From: Massilia pinisoli
Lineage (GTDB): Bacteria; Pseudomonadota; Gammaproteobacteria; Burkholderiales; Burkholderiaceae_D
Length of the DNA: 64,000 nucleotides
Reading direction: 5' to 3'
Assembly (NCBI RefSeq): GCF_024753285.1
Contig: NZ_JANUGW010000002.1
Span: 414,585 to 478,584, forward strand
Under the pieces are notes generated by a model, which saw only the letters and a list, made by a program, of their open reading frames with translations, was not told where the DNA came from and made no database searches. The position numbers and the translations under genes are program-made. Below, piece by piece: positions 25,269 through 34,621 of this stretch. Each line of letters starts with the position of its first letter. The stretch's first letter is position 1.

Positions 25269-26063
25269 TCAGCCCGTGAGGCGGTCGATGCGCAGCCGCT
25301 GGCGGTCGTCGGAGAGCGCGCGCACGGCCAGCAGCGCGGCGCCCACCGAGGACAGCCCGCTGGCGCCGGCCAGCAGGAACATCAGCAGGATCTGGTATTT
25401 GACGGCATCCATCGGGTCCATGCCGGCCAGCAGCTGGCCCGTCATGATGCCGGGCAGCGTGATGATGCCGGCCGCCGACATCTGGTTCGCGACAGGGATC
25501 ATGCCGCGCCGTGTCGCGCTGCGCACCAGCGGCCCGAGCGCAGTGCGCAGCGGCGTGCCGAGCGCCAGGCGCGCCTCGATGCGCGTGCGCTCGCGCTGGA
25601 CGCCGTCGAGGATCCCGTCCAGCGCGAGGCTGGCGGCATTCAGCACACTCCCGAGCACGATGCCCATCAGCGGGATCGCGTAGCGCGGCTCGTACCACGG
25701 CGTCGGCCGCACGGCGGTCGCCAGCGCCAGCAGCACCGTCGCGAAGCCGGCGCACGACACGACGGCGGCGCTGATCCGGTAATTCATGTGGTGCGCAAGA
25801 CGCTGGCGCGGGCGCGTGGCCACTTCGCGCGCGGCCGCGGCGATCATGAACAGGACGACGGCCAACGTGGCCGGCGCGGAGGCCGTCGCGAACACGTGGC
25901 GCAGCACGAGGCCCACGATCGTCAGCTGCGCGACCATGCGCACGGCGGCGACGAGGATCTGACGGTGCAGGCCGAGGCGCAATGCGAGCGACAGCGCGGC
26001 GTCCAGCACGATAAGGAGGGCGGCCGCGAGCAAGTCCCACGTGCCGAGATGGACGGCGTTCAT
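25269..26063 (-). CDS. fetB: FetB-type ABC transporter permease
   Basis: 264-residue inner-membrane permease of the FetB/UPF0014 family, linked in E. coli to iron export and oxidative-stress tolerance. Six to seven hydrophobic segments are visible. Family signatures: LRLGLHRQILVAAVRMVAQLTIVGLVL near the N-terminus, YAIPLMGIVLGSVLNAASLALDGI, then EARLALGTPLRTALGPLVRSATRRGMIPVANQMSAAGIITLPGIMTGQLLAGMDPMDAVKYQI, nearly diagnostic. The ATG at 26063 overlaps the fetA stop (ATGA). Last gene of a three-gene overlapping operon. Confidence 0.92.
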   Translation of the reverse strand: MNAVHLGTWDLLAAALLIVLDAALSLALRLGLHRQILVAAVRMVAQLTIVGLVLRHVFATASAPATLAVVLFMIAAAAREVATRPRQRLAHHMNYRISAAVVSCAGFATVLLALATAVRPTPWYEPRYAIPLMGIVLGSVLNAASLALDGILDGVQRERTRIEARLALGTPLRTALGPLVRSATRRGMIPVANQMSAAGIITLPGIMTGQLLAGMDPMDAVKYQILLMFLLAGASGLSSVGAALLAVRALSDDRQRLRIDRLTG

Positions 26064-26689
26064 GGCGCCTCCCCGCACGTGGTGAGCCGGCCGTTCTGGA
26101 GGCGGAAGACGCGCCGCGCGAGGCGGCGCGCCTGCTCGGCGGCGTGCGTGACGACCAGCATCGCCATGCCTTGTGCGAGCCGGTCGCGCAGCAGCGCTTC
26201 CACGCGCGCGACGGCGTCCGGGTCGAGGGCCGCCGTCGGCTCGTCCAGCAATAGCACCCTGGGCCCGCGCGCCAGCGAGCGGACGAGGGCGAGGCGCTGG
26301 CGCTCGCCGGTCGACAGGCGCTCGATCGGCACGTCCAACAGCGTGGGCGCGAGGCCCAGTGCGCCCAGCGCTTCGTCCACGAAGGCGCCGTCGGCGGGCG
26401 CGAAATGGGCGCGCGCCGTGGGCTCCCACCATGCCGGCTCGGCGGCCTGGTAGACGACCAGCGCGCGCCAGTCGGGTGCCGGCATCGACGTGGCGGCGCG
26501 GCCGTCCAGCAGCGCGTCGCCGTCGTGCGGGTCGAGGTCGGCCAGCATGCGCAGCAGGACGCTCTTGCCCGCGCCGGACGGGCCCTGGATCGCGATGCAT
26601 TCGCCCGCGTGCACGTCGAACGTGAACGGTCCGCCGAACGGCGAGCGCAGGCCGCGTACGGCGAGGCGCACGGGCGCCAGGTCGCTCAC
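26060..26689 (-). CDS. fetA: FetA-type ABC transporter ATP-binding protein
   Basis: 209-residue ATPase partner of FetB. Walker A GPSGAGKSVLLR (about 33-44), Q-loop region VVYQAAEPAWW, signature LSTGERQRLALVRSLARGP, Walker B VLLLDEPTAALD and a switch His in VVTHAAEQ are all present. The start codon is GTG at 26689, overlapping the stop of the KfrA-like gene (GTGA); no ATG gives the full N-terminal strand. The Q-loop/helical region is compact, as in FetA. Together with FetB it would form a metal (probably iron) exporter; this is inferred from the family. Confidence 0.9.
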   Translation of the reverse strand: MSDLAPVRLAVRGLRSPFGGPFTFDVHAGECIAIQGPSGAGKSVLLRMLADLDPHDGDALLDGRAATSMPAPDWRALVVYQAAEPAWWEPTARAHFAPADGAFVDEALGALGLAPTLLDVPIERLSTGERQRLALVRSLARGPRVLLLDEPTAALDPDAVARVEALLRDRLAQGMAMLVVTHAAEQARRLARRVFRLQNGRLTTCGEAP

Positions 26690-27216
26690 GAGCGGGCGGC
26701 CGCGCGGATCAGGTCGAACGGCGAGGCGTCGGCAACGAACGAGCGCGAATTCAGGATGCTCATGTCGAACTGGCCGAAGCCGCCCAGGCCCTGGCGGTCG
26801 TGCCAGTGGCGCAGCGGGGCATCGTCGGCGCCGAATTGCGCTTCCGCCTCCAGCTGCCGCACGCGCGCAGTGAGTGTCGCGACGGTATTGCGCAGCGCGG
26901 CCAGTTCGCGGTCGCGTTCGCGCAGCGCCTGCTCGTGGTCGAGCCGGAGCTGGCGCAGGCGCTCGTCCGTGTCCGCGTGCAGCCGGTCGGCCAGCTCGTC
27001 GACGAGGGCCTGCAGCGCGCGGCCCGTGTCTTCGCGGCGGGTCCCGGCGTCGCCGTCCTCGTTGCGCAGCTCCTTGACGTATTTGTGGATGGTCGACTTG
27101 GAACCGATGTCGCCCAGCGCGTGGCGCAGCGCGTCCACGGACGGATGGCGGCCTTCCGCCAGCAGGCGGTCGCGCGCTTCCCTGACCTGAGATTTCGTGA
27201 GTCCGCTGCGTGCCAT
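26686..27216 (-). CDS. KfrA_N-type DNA-binding protein with coiled coil
   Basis: 176-residue protein. The N-terminal domain (MARSGLTKSQVREARDRLLAEGRHPSVDALRHALGDIGSKSTIHKYVKEL) is the KfrA_N helix-turn-helix known from plasmid partition-region regulators. A long coiled coil (about 85-140, ERLRQLRLDHEQALRERDREL) follows, and the C-terminal tail ends FDLIRAAARS. Nothing else here looks plasmid-borne, and chromosomal copies exist. The stop overlaps the GTG start of fetA, so the three genes form one unit; a role as local regulator or nucleoid-associated protein is inferred. Confidence 0.82.
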   Translation of the reverse strand: MARSGLTKSQVREARDRLLAEGRHPSVDALRHALGDIGSKSTIHKYVKELRNEDGDAGTRREDTGRALQALVDELADRLHADTDERLRQLRLDHEQALRERDRELAALRNTVATLTARVRQLEAEAQFGADDAPLRHWHDRQGLGGFGQFDMSILNSRSFVADASPFDLIRAAARS

Positions 27217-27243
27217 GCGTTGCTCCGTGGTTGTCTGCGCCGA

Positions 27244-28452
27244 TCAGGAACTGGCCTGATTCACCAATCCCAGGCAGCGTGCGCGATGCAGCTTCGGATG
27301 CACGACCGGGACGGTCAGCATTGTACTGCCGACGGCCATCAACAGGAGCGCCGTGAACGTCTCGTTCGTGATGATCTGCTTGTCGAGGAGGATGTTGGCG
27401 AAGATGATCTCGATGAGGCCCTTCGTCTGCAGCAGCCAGCCGATGATCGACGCTTCGCCGTCCTTCCATTTCAGGATGCGGCCCGCCACGTGCGCGCCCA
27501 AGAGCTTCCCGGCGACGGAGGCGAATAGCAGGAGCCCCGCCGCGAAGAAGACGGCGTAGCCGCCCAGGTCCCATTTCGTGCGCAAGCCTGTGCTGAGGAA
27601 GAATACGGGCATCAACGCCAGCAGCACGTTGTGGAAGAGGGTATCGAGGTGTTCCTGCTCGAACCAGTCGGCGTCCATCACGACACCCGCGAGGAACGCG
27701 CCGACCATGAAGTGCAGGCCGGCCCAGTCGGCGCCGAACGAGCAGGCGATCAGCCAGATCAGCGCCGCGTACCAACGGTCGCTCCACCCCAGCCGTGCCA
27801 TCAGGCGGCGGAACACGAACGTCAGCACGGCGAACGCGGCGAGGAAGCCCAGCTGGCGGCCGATGCGCTCCCAATCCAGCAGGATGAGGGCGAGGACGCC
27901 CCAGATCGCAACGTCGTCCAGGCTGCCGTAGCGCAGGATGCGCTGGCCCATCGGCAGGCGCAGGATGTCGAGCTTTTGCATCAGCAGCACGAGGATCGGC
28001 AGCGCCGTCACGGCGCAGGCCATGCCCGTGCCCAGCGTGAACTGCCACGCGGCCGCCTTCGCGCCCATCCAGCCCGGGTACGCCATCAGCAGGGCGGCGG
28101 CCGCGCAGCCGAACAGCAGCGGCGTGCCCAGCGCAAGGCCGGCCGTCGTCGCGCTCTCGCGGCGGTAGGTCCAGGCTTTCTTCAGGTCGAGTTCGATACC
28201 GGCCAGCATCACGAACAGCATGACGCCCCACTGCGCGATGCCGTTGAGCGTCTTGACGACGTCGGGATTGAATACGAACCGGTGGTAGTCGGGGAAGGCG
28301 GCACCCAGCACGCCGGGGCCCAGCACGACGCCCATGATGATCTGGACGATGACGAGGGGGGCGAAATATTCCGTGCGACCCAGCCGCCAGACGAGATAGG
28401 GCACGACGAAGATGATCAGCAGCGCGAGCAGGAAAATTTCCGTGGTACTCAT
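27244..28452 (-). CDS. CPA2-family cation/proton antiporter (membrane domain only)
   Basis: 402-residue inner-membrane protein with about 12 hydrophobic segments, matching the Na+/H+ exchanger domain of monovalent cation:proton antiporter-2 (Kef/NapA-like). Family features: LVIVQIIMGVVLGPGVLG, MLFVMLAGIELDLKKAW, TALPILVLLMQKLDI, YGSLDDVAIWGVLALILL (with the DD pair), FMVGAFLAGVVM, MPVFFLSTGLRTKWDL, LLQTKGLIEIIFANILLD. There is no C-terminal TrkA-N or USP domain, unlike KefB/C. Ribosome-binding site GAGGAG lies just before the ATG. A tandem TATGTAAT duplication lies in its upstream region. Confidence 0.9.
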   Translation of the reverse strand: MSTTEIFLLALLIIFVVPYLVWRLGRTEYFAPLVIVQIIMGVVLGPGVLGAAFPDYHRFVFNPDVVKTLNGIAQWGVMLFVMLAGIELDLKKAWTYRRESATTAGLALGTPLLFGCAAAALLMAYPGWMGAKAAAWQFTLGTGMACAVTALPILVLLMQKLDILRLPMGQRILRYGSLDDVAIWGVLALILLDWERIGRQLGFLAAFAVLTFVFRRLMARLGWSDRWYAALIWLIACSFGADWAGLHFMVGAFLAGVVMDADWFEQEHLDTLFHNVLLALMPVFFLSTGLRTKWDLGGYAVFFAAGLLLFASVAGKLLGAHVAGRILKWKDGEASIIGWLLQTKGLIEIIFANILLDKQIITNETFTALLLMAVGSTMLTVPVVHPKLHRARCLGLVNQASS

Positions 28453-28687
28453 GGTCTCCTCGGTATGTAATTATGTAATGATGGAATCGCCATCCTAGCG
28501 GGAAATTGAACACATGAAAAGGATTTCATACCTGGCAGAACAACGAGGTCGTGTCGTTTCCACATGGCCGCGAAAAAAATCCGGCGGTGCCGGCTGCCTC
28601 CTATGTGTTGATGCTCTACAATAGGTGTTCGGTCGCGCGTCAATGGGCGTTCGTGCCTGCCCGCGCAAGTATCAGGAACCCGGATCA
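28453..28687. promoter_or_regulatory. Divergent promoter region with short repeats
   Basis: 235-base gap between the antiporter and creatininase-like genes. It contains a tandem 8-base duplication TATGTAAT (28464-28471, 28472-28479) and a dyad ATGAAA-AGGA-TTTCAT (28514-28529). No gene of its own is evident, and no strong consensus promoter could be fixed. Confidence 0.35.
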
Positions 28688-29545
28688 ATGCTTCACCTGC
28701 ACAACTCGGTACGCCGCTCTGCGCCGGCGCTGGCCTGCCTGGCCCTGTTCGCAGCGTTGCGCGCGGCCGCCGCCCCTGTCGCCGGGTCCGGCGTCTACCT
28801 CGAGGAACTCACGTCGCCCGAACTGCGCGACCGCATCGCGGCCGGCACGACGACGGCGCTCGTGCCCATCGGCGGCACGGAGCAGAGCGGTCCCCACATC
28901 GTCCTCGGCAAGCACAACGTGCGCGCCCGCGTGCTGGCGGGACGCATCGCCACGCGCCTGGGCGACGCCGTCGTCGCGCCCGTCGTCTCCTACGTGCCGG
29001 AAGGCGCGATCGCGCCGCCGGCAGGCCATATGCGCTTCGCGGGCACGTTGTCGATCCCGGACGCCGCCTTCGAATCGCTGCTGGAAGCGACGGCGAAGAG
29101 CCTGTGCCGGCACGGCATCCGCGACGTCTTCTTCCTGGGCGACCACGGCGGCTATCAGAAAAACGAACAGGCGGCCGCCGCGCGCGTGAACCGCGCCGGC
29201 GGCTGCCGCGCCCACGCGCTCGCGGCGTACTACGATGCCGCGACGACGGGGTTCTTCGCCGACCTGAAGCGGCGCGGCTTTAGCGACGCCGAGATCGGCA
29301 CGCACGCGGGCCTGGCCGACACGGCCCTGTCGCTGGCCGTCGACCCGGCGCTCGTGCGGCCGGCGCAGGTGGCGGCCGGTGCGCGCGGCGGCGCGGCCGC
29401 AGGCGTCCACGGCGATCCGAGCCGCGCGACGGCCGAGCTGGGCCGGATGGGCGTCGAGCGCATCGTCGACGCGTCCGTCGCCGCCATCCGCGCCGCCCGG
29501 CAGACTGCATCCGACCCGAATCCGAATCCAACCAAACGAAAGTAA
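28688..29545 (+). CDS. Secreted creatininase-family protein
   Basis: 285-residue protein with a signal peptide (LACLALFAALRAAAA), placing it outside the cytoplasm, unlike classical creatininase. The fold signature is PIGGTEQSGPHIVLGKHN (about 58-75), then YVPEGAIAPPAGHMRFAGTLSI, FFLGDHGGYQ and GTHAGLADTALSLAVDP. Classical creatinine amidohydrolase has EQHGPHLPLxTD; here the first metal-binding His is Ser and the Asp is His, so the metal site or reaction differs. The GGTEQ.GPH..LGKHN form appears in a distinct creatininase-like subgroup of unknown substrate. It is followed after 10 bases by a beta-propeller gene, forming a likely operon. Confidence 0.82.
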   Translation: MLHLHNSVRRSAPALACLALFAALRAAAAPVAGSGVYLEELTSPELRDRIAAGTTTALVPIGGTEQSGPHIVLGKHNVRARVLAGRIATRLGDAVVAPVVSYVPEGAIAPPAGHMRFAGTLSIPDAAFESLLEATAKSLCRHGIRDVFFLGDHGGYQKNEQAAAARVNRAGGCRAHALAAYYDAATTGFFADLKRRGFSDAEIGTHAGLADTALSLAVDPALVRPAQVAAGARGGAAAGVHGDPSRATAELGRMGVERIVDASVAAIRAARQTASDPNPNPTKRK

Positions 29546-29555
29546 AGAAGCCATC

Positions 29556-30827
29556 GTGTCATCCAAAGTTATCGTTGGTGCCGTCCTGGCACTGTCCGTC
29601 GTGGCCGGCGGGGCCGTCGTGTCGCGTGTCGGCGGCGCCTCCGCGCCGCCCGCCTTCGTCAAGCCCGCTCCGGCGGTCGCCACCATCGCGACCGTGCCCG
29701 GCATGCCGCCCGTCGTCGATGCGCGCAACCTGTACAGCGAGACCGGCCCCACGCACCTGAGCGCGGCCGTGCAGGGCGACCTGGAACGCATCTACGTGCC
29801 GAACCTGCGCTCGAACGACGTCAGCGTCATCGACCCCGCGACGATGAAGGTCGTCGACACGTTCAAGGTGGGCCGCAGCCCGCAGCACGTGATCCCGTCG
29901 TGGGACCTGCGCACCCTGTGGGTCGCGAACAATGCCGAGCGCCACGGCGACGGCAGCCTCACGCCGATCGACCCGCGCACCGGCAAGCCGGGCCCGAACG
30001 TCACGGTCGACGATCCGTACAATATGTATTTCACGCCGGACGGCAAGTCGGCCATCGTCGTGGCCGAGGCGCGCCACCGCCTCGACTTCCGCGATCCGCA
30101 CACGATGGCGATGCAGTACGCGATCGAGGTGCCGCAATGCGGCGGCATCAACCATGCCGACTTTTCGATCGACGGCCGCTACGTGCTGTTCACGTGCGAG
30201 TTCGACGGCAGCGTCGCGAAGATCGACCTCGTGAACCGCAAGGTGCTCGGCTACCTGAAGTTGTCGATGCCCTCGACGCGCTTCCGCGAAGGTGTCGACC
30301 CGACGGCGCCCGGCGCCACCGAGATCTGCTCGGCGAAGAAGGGCATGCCGCAGGACATCCGCAGCTCCCCGGACGGCAAGCGCTTCTACATCGCGGACAT
30401 GGATGCGGACGGCGTGCACGTCGTCGACGGCGACAACCTGAAGGAAATCGGCTTCGTCCCCGCCGGCATCGGCACCCACGGCCTGTATCCGAGCCGCGAC
30501 GGCAAATACCTGTACATCGCGAGCCGCGGCACGCACCGCATCCACGGCAAGCGCAAGGGCCCGGGCAGCGTGGCCGTGCTCGATTTCGCGACCGGCAAGA
30601 TCGTCGCCAACTGGCCCGTGCCGGGCGGCGGCAGCCCGGACATGGGCAACGTCAGCGCCGACGGCAAGTGGCTGTGGCTGTCGGGGCGCTACGACGACGT
30701 CGTCTACCGCATCGACACGAAGACCGGCGACATGCAGAAAGTGAAAGTCGGCGGCGAACCCCACGGCCTGACCGTGTGGCCCCAGCCGGGCCGCTATTCG
30801 CTGGGCCATACGGGCAACCTGCGCTGA
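29556..30827 (+). CDS. YVTN/cytochrome-D1-like beta-propeller protein, exported
   Basis: 423-residue protein with an N-terminal signal-anchor ([19 protein letters not shown]) and seven-bladed YVTN-type repeats: [124 protein letters not shown]. This resembles the d1-haem propeller of nitrite reductase and YncE, but no c-type haem motif is present, so redox function is not supported. The start is GTG at 29556 after a weak AAAGAAG site; no ATG fits. It is probably co-transcribed with the creatininase-like gene; a shared periplasmic substrate is inferred. Confidence 0.82.
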   Translation: MSSKVIVGAVLALSVVAGGAVVSRVGGASAPPAFVKPAPAVATIATVPGMPPVVDARNLYSETGPTHLSAAVQGDLERIYVPNLRSNDVSVIDPATMKVVDTFKVGRSPQHVIPSWDLRTLWVANNAERHGDGSLTPIDPRTGKPGPNVTVDDPYNMYFTPDGKSAIVVAEARHRLDFRDPHTMAMQYAIEVPQCGGINHADFSIDGRYVLFTCEFDGSVAKIDLVNRKVLGYLKLSMPSTRFREGVDPTAPGATEICSAKKGMPQDIRSSPDGKRFYIADMDADGVHVVDGDNLKEIGFVPAGIGTHGLYPSRDGKYLYIASRGTHRIHGKRKGPGSVAVLDFATGKIVANWPVPGGGSPDMGNVSADGKWLWLSGRYDDVVYRIDTKTGDMQKVKVGGEPHGLTVWPQPGRYSLGHTGNLR

Positions 30828-30900
30828 CACGGCGCCCGGCGTTGGCGGAGCGGCAACGGTTCGTTGCGCAGCGGCCACGTATCGACGAAAACGGATAAAT

Positions 30901-30944
30901 ACAGACCTGGTTCATTTCCAAGTGACCAGGTCTGTTTCTATAAT
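30901..30944. promoter_or_regulatory. 11-base inverted repeat plus perfect -10 box
   Basis: ACAGACCTGGT (30901-30911) and ACCAGGTCTGT (30925-30935) form a perfect inverted repeat with a 13-base loop. Three bases later is a perfect TATAAT (30939-30944), 31 bases before the chemoreceptor ATG. The repeat would cover the -35 region, so an operator is likely; the following TTTCT also allows weak terminator action for the propeller gene. No good -35 hexamer is seen, which fits a promoter that depends on an activator. Confidence 0.5.
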
Positions 30945-30975
30945 TCAAGTACCTTCCGTTCTCATCGGCGCCGCC

Positions 30976-32574
30976 ATGTTCAAAAATATCACCATCAAAA
31001 CGCGCCTGATCTTCGTGATCGCGCTCCTCGGTTTCGAATTGATCGTCGGTGCCACCGTCGGCATCGTCAGCCTGGGTCAGGCGAATGCCCGCATGCAGTC
31101 GATGTACGCCAACCAGCTCGTGTGCCTCGGCCAGCTGGACAAGGTCGTGCGCAGCATGAACCTGAACCAGCTGGCCCTCGCTCGCGCGCTCACGATCGAG
31201 CCGGCCAAGATGCCGGCGCTGCTGTCGGACATCGAACACAACGATGCCACCATCGACGAGCAGTGGAAGGTCTATGCCGGCACGACCATGATGGAGGGCG
31301 AAAAAGAAGCGGCCGACCGCTTCCTGCAGGCGCGCGCCAAGTTCGTCGCCGATGCCCAGCGGCCGTTGCTGGAGGCGCTGCGCGCCGGCGACGTGGCGCG
31401 TGCGACCGTGCTCGTGCACGGCCCGATGATCGAGCTGTTCGCGCCGGTCCGCGCGGCCATCAATTCGCTCATCCAGACGCAGCTGGACGAAGCGGCGAAG
31501 GCCAACAGCAAGTCCCAGTCGACATACGAGATGGTGCGCCTCGTGTGCCTGTCGGGCATGGCGCTGGGCCTGGTCCTGGCGGCCATAGTCGGCGCGATGC
31601 TCGTGAAGGGGATCGTGAACCCGCTGGACGAAGCCGTGCGCATCGCCGGCGCCGTGGCCGCGGGCGACCTGACGCAGGACATCCGCGTGCGCGCCAACGA
31701 CGAGACGGGCCACCTGATGCGCGCGCTGAACGACATGAACGCGGGCCTCGCCCGCCTCGTGGGACGCGTGCGTGCGGGCACCGACACCATCGCGTCCGCG
31801 TCGGGCGAGATCGCGACCGGCAACCTGGACCTGTCGACGCGCACCGAGCAGCAGGCCGCCTCGCTCGAACGCACGGCGGCCTCGATGGAAGAGCTGACGT
31901 CGACCGTGAAGCAGAACGCGGACAATGCGCGCCAGGCCAACGTGCTGGCGCAGTCGGCCTCCGCAGTGGCCGCGAAGGGCGGCACGGTGGTGACGCAGGT
32001 CGTGTCGACGATGGGGGCGATCAATACGTCGGCCACCCGCATCGCGGACATCATCGGCGTCATCGACGGCATCGCGTTCCAGACGAATATCCTCGCGTTG
32101 AACGCCGCCGTGGAAGCGGCGCGCGCGGGCGAGCAAGGGCGCGGCTTCGCCGTCGTCGCGTCCGAGGTGCGCAACCTGGCGCAGCGCAGCGCGGCGGCCG
32201 CGAAGGAAATCAAGGAGCTGATCGCCGACTCGGTGGAGAAGGTCAATCACGGCTCGGCGCTCGTCGACCAGGCCGGTGCCACGATGGGCGAGATCGTCGG
32301 CAGCATCAACCGCGTGACGGACATCATGGCCGAGATCATGGCGGCCAGCCAGGAACAGTCCGTCGGCATCGAGGAAGTGAACCGCGCCATCGTCCAGATG
32401 GACCAGACCACGCAGCAGAATGCCTCCCTGGTCGAGGAGGCCACGGCCGCCGCCCAGGCGCTGCGCGAGGAGGCCGAAAGCCTGGCGCTTGCCGTCGGCG
32501 CGTTCCGCATCGATGCGCAGGCGGTCGGCATGCGCCGCACCGCCGTTCCCATGCTGGCGGGCGCGCGCGGCTGA
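30976..32574 (+). CDS. Methyl-accepting chemotaxis protein
   Basis: 532-residue transmembrane chemoreceptor. TM1 ([21 protein letters not shown]) is followed by a periplasmic four-helix-bundle domain (about 35-190), TM2 ([21 protein letters not shown]), HAMP ([22 protein letters not shown]), and the cytoplasmic signalling hairpin with the conserved tip [36 protein letters not shown]. Methylation-helix Gln/Glu pairs ([20 protein letters not shown]) are visible. No NWETF-type CheR tether at the C-terminus. The ligand cannot be read. The ATG at 30976 is chosen since the upstream in-frame codons fall in the promoter/inverted repeat. Confidence 0.92.
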   Translation: MFKNITIKTRLIFVIALLGFELIVGATVGIVSLGQANARMQSMYANQLVCLGQLDKVVRSMNLNQLALARALTIEPAKMPALLSDIEHNDATIDEQWKVYAGTTMMEGEKEAADRFLQARAKFVADAQRPLLEALRAGDVARATVLVHGPMIELFAPVRAAINSLIQTQLDEAAKANSKSQSTYEMVRLVCLSGMALGLVLAAIVGAMLVKGIVNPLDEAVRIAGAVAAGDLTQDIRVRANDETGHLMRALNDMNAGLARLVGRVRAGTDTIASASGEIATGNLDLSTRTEQQAASLERTAASMEELTSTVKQNADNARQANVLAQSASAVAAKGGTVVTQVVSTMGAINTSATRIADIIGVIDGIAFQTNILALNAAVEAARAGEQGRGFAVVASEVRNLAQRSAAAAKEIKELIADSVEKVNHGSALVDQAGATMGEIVGSINRVTDIMAEIMAASQEQSVGIEEVNRAIVQMDQTTQQNASLVEEATAAAQALREEAESLALAVGAFRIDAQAVGMRRTAVPMLAGARG

Positions 32575-32898
32575 AGGCGCACCGCAGCGCATCGACTTCC
32601 CCCTCCCGCCATCGCCCGTCCGTGCCCACCGCGGGGCGCGGACGGCGCGTCCATCGCGGCCGCCCCGCGTCCCGCTCGAGTGTCTCCCCCGAATGCCGCA
32701 GCCAGTTCGGCCCCGCCTGCGCCGCCCTTACGTAAAAATGCGTAATTTGTTGTTTTCGGTTATCAAATATTGCAAATTGAGAAGAAATTTCTGTCTGTAA
32801 ATCGATTGATTTGATAAATTTGCTGAAAACAAGCGGGTATGTACAAAGCCGCGCTTGCACGAGCGGCAGCGCCGTCCATAACGAGAGAGGAATCACCC
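32575..32898. other. Intergenic gap between two chemoreceptor genes
   Basis: 324 bases without a convincing gene. The first half is GC-rich. From about 32735 to 32845 there is an AT-rich patch containing the dyad AAATC-GATT-GATTT (32799-32812), most likely the promoter region of the second chemoreceptor. No terminator with a T tract follows the first chemoreceptor gene. Confidence 0.5.
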
Positions 32899-34521
32899 AT
32901 GTTGGAAAGATTGACGGTCCGGTCCCGCGTGCTCGCGGGTTTCGCCACGGTGCTGGCGCTGTTCGTGGTCGTCGCCGGCCAGAGCGTGTATCGTGCGCGC
33001 GAGTCCAGCGCGATGACGGATTACCTGTTGCACGATAAATTGCACATCGAACGCCTGATCCTCGAGCTCGACGCCATCATCCACGTCAACGTGGCCGACA
33101 CGGTCGCGGCGGCGAAGACGGACGACGCAACCTACGAGGCGAGCCTCGTGGAGGCGACGGGCAAGCGGTCGGCGCGCGCCACCGAGATCGTCGACGAGCT
33201 GGTGCACACCGTCGCCGACGAGCGGGCCAAGACGCTGCTTGCAAGCCTCGTCGCCCGCCGCGCCGCCTACCGGCAGGCGCGCGCGGACGTGCGGGCGCTG
33301 AAGGCGCGCGACGGCCGGGCCGCCGTCGACGCGTACATCGCAGGCACCTTGCGGCCCCAGAGCGACGACTACCAGGCCATTGTCGACAAGCTGGCCGCGC
33401 GCCAGGAGCAGCTGATCGACGAGCGCCGCGAGGCGACGCATGCGGCCAACGCGGCCGCGATCCGTGTCACGCTGGGCCTCACGGCGCTGGCCGTGCTGCT
33501 GGGCGTCGCGGCCGCCGTGGTGGTCGGCCGTTCGGTCGTGCGCCAGCTGGGTGGCGAGCCGGACGTGGCTGCCCGCATCGCGCACCGCATCGCCGAGGGC
33601 GACCTGGGCGTGCGCGTGGAGGTGGCGCCGGGCGATACGGCCAGCGTGCTGCACGCGATGGACGCGATGCGCGCGCGCCTTGCCGGCATCGTTGCCGACG
33701 TGCGCCACGGCACGACGGCGATCCAGGCGGCGTCAAGCGAGATCGCGCAAGGGTCGCTCGAATTGTCGGGCCGCACCGAGCAGCAGGCCGGCGCGCTCGA
33801 GGAGACGGCGTCGTCGATGGAAGAGCTGACGGCGACCGTACGCCAGAACGCGGACCACACGGCCGAGGCGCGCCGCCTCGCCGGGTCGGCGGAGACACTC
33901 GCCGCCGAGGGCGGCAGCGCCGTCGACGCGGTGGTGGCCACGATGGAGGCAATCAAGACGTCGTCCGGCCAGATCGCGGCCATCATCGCCGTGATCGACG
34001 GCATCGCGTTCCAGACCAACATCCTCGCGCTGAACGCGGCCGTGGAAGCGGCGCGCGCCGGTGAGCAGGGCCGCGGGTTCGCCGTCGTCGCGGCGGAAGT
34101 GCGCACCCTCGCGCAGCGTTCCGCCGCCGCCGCGCGCGACATCAAGCAGCTCATCGAAGCGTCCGCCGGCAACGTCGAGCAGGGCTCGGCGCGCGTGGCC
34201 GAGGCCGGCGCGAAGATCGCCGCCGTCGTCGCCAGCTTCCGTACGGTCAGCGGCATCATCGCCGAGATCGCCACCGCCAGCACCGAGCAGACGGCGGGCA
34301 TCGAGCAGGTCGGCCATGCCGTCGTCGAGATGGACAACATGACGCAGCAGAATGCTGCGCTCGTCGAGGAATCGGCCGCGGCCGCCCAGGCGATGCGCGA
34401 GCAGGCCGAGGCGCTGGCGCGGCTCGTCGGGTTCTTCCGGCTCGACGGTACGCCCGTCCGTGCGCAACACCGGGGCCGCGCCGCGGGTGTCGACCCGGTC
34501 GGCATGCTGACCGTGGCGTAG
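32899..34521 (+). CDS. Methyl-accepting chemotaxis protein
   Basis: 540-residue chemoreceptor. TM1 ([20 protein letters not shown]), periplasmic four-helix bundle (about 35-190, with [21 protein letters not shown]), TM2 ([19 protein letters not shown]), HAMP ([26 protein letters not shown]) and signalling domain with [36 protein letters not shown]. The QLGGEP sequence at the start of HAMP is a betaproteobacterial chemoreceptor signature also present in the receptor at 47137. The ATG at 32899 follows GAGAGAGGA at good spacing. It lies head-to-tail with another receptor but has its own AT-rich promoter region. Confidence 0.92.
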   Translation: MLERLTVRSRVLAGFATVLALFVVVAGQSVYRARESSAMTDYLLHDKLHIERLILELDAIIHVNVADTVAAAKTDDATYEASLVEATGKRSARATEIVDELVHTVADERAKTLLASLVARRAAYRQARADVRALKARDGRAAVDAYIAGTLRPQSDDYQAIVDKLAARQEQLIDERREATHAANAAAIRVTLGLTALAVLLGVAAAVVVGRSVVRQLGGEPDVAARIAHRIAEGDLGVRVEVAPGDTASVLHAMDAMRARLAGIVADVRHGTTAIQAASSEIAQGSLELSGRTEQQAGALEETASSMEELTATVRQNADHTAEARRLAGSAETLAAEGGSAVDAVVATMEAIKTSSGQIAAIIAVIDGIAFQTNILALNAAVEAARAGEQGRGFAVVAAEVRTLAQRSAAAARDIKQLIEASAGNVEQGSARVAEAGAKIAAVVASFRTVSGIIAEIATASTEQTAGIEQVGHAVVEMDNMTQQNAALVEESAAAAQAMREQAEALARLVGFFRLDGTPVRAQHRGRAAGVDPVGMLTVA

Positions 34522-34621
34522 GGGATACCCGACAGCACGCGTGCGGGCGCGCCGCTGGCGCCGGCCGCGCGAGCCGAGCAGAATGGGAGATCCGATCGAC
34601 ACTGACGAACAGGAGACTCCC

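Noticed and set aside
26060..28513. A single 817-codon minus-strand frame suggesting a fused antiporter-ATPase
   Set aside because: Only its last part is coding (FetA, from the GTG at 26689). The rest lies opposite or out of phase with the KfrA-like and antiporter genes, which have their own clear starts.
29556..30827. Haem d1 nitrite reductase
   Set aside because: Only the propeller repeats are shared; there is no c-type haem site or nir gene context.
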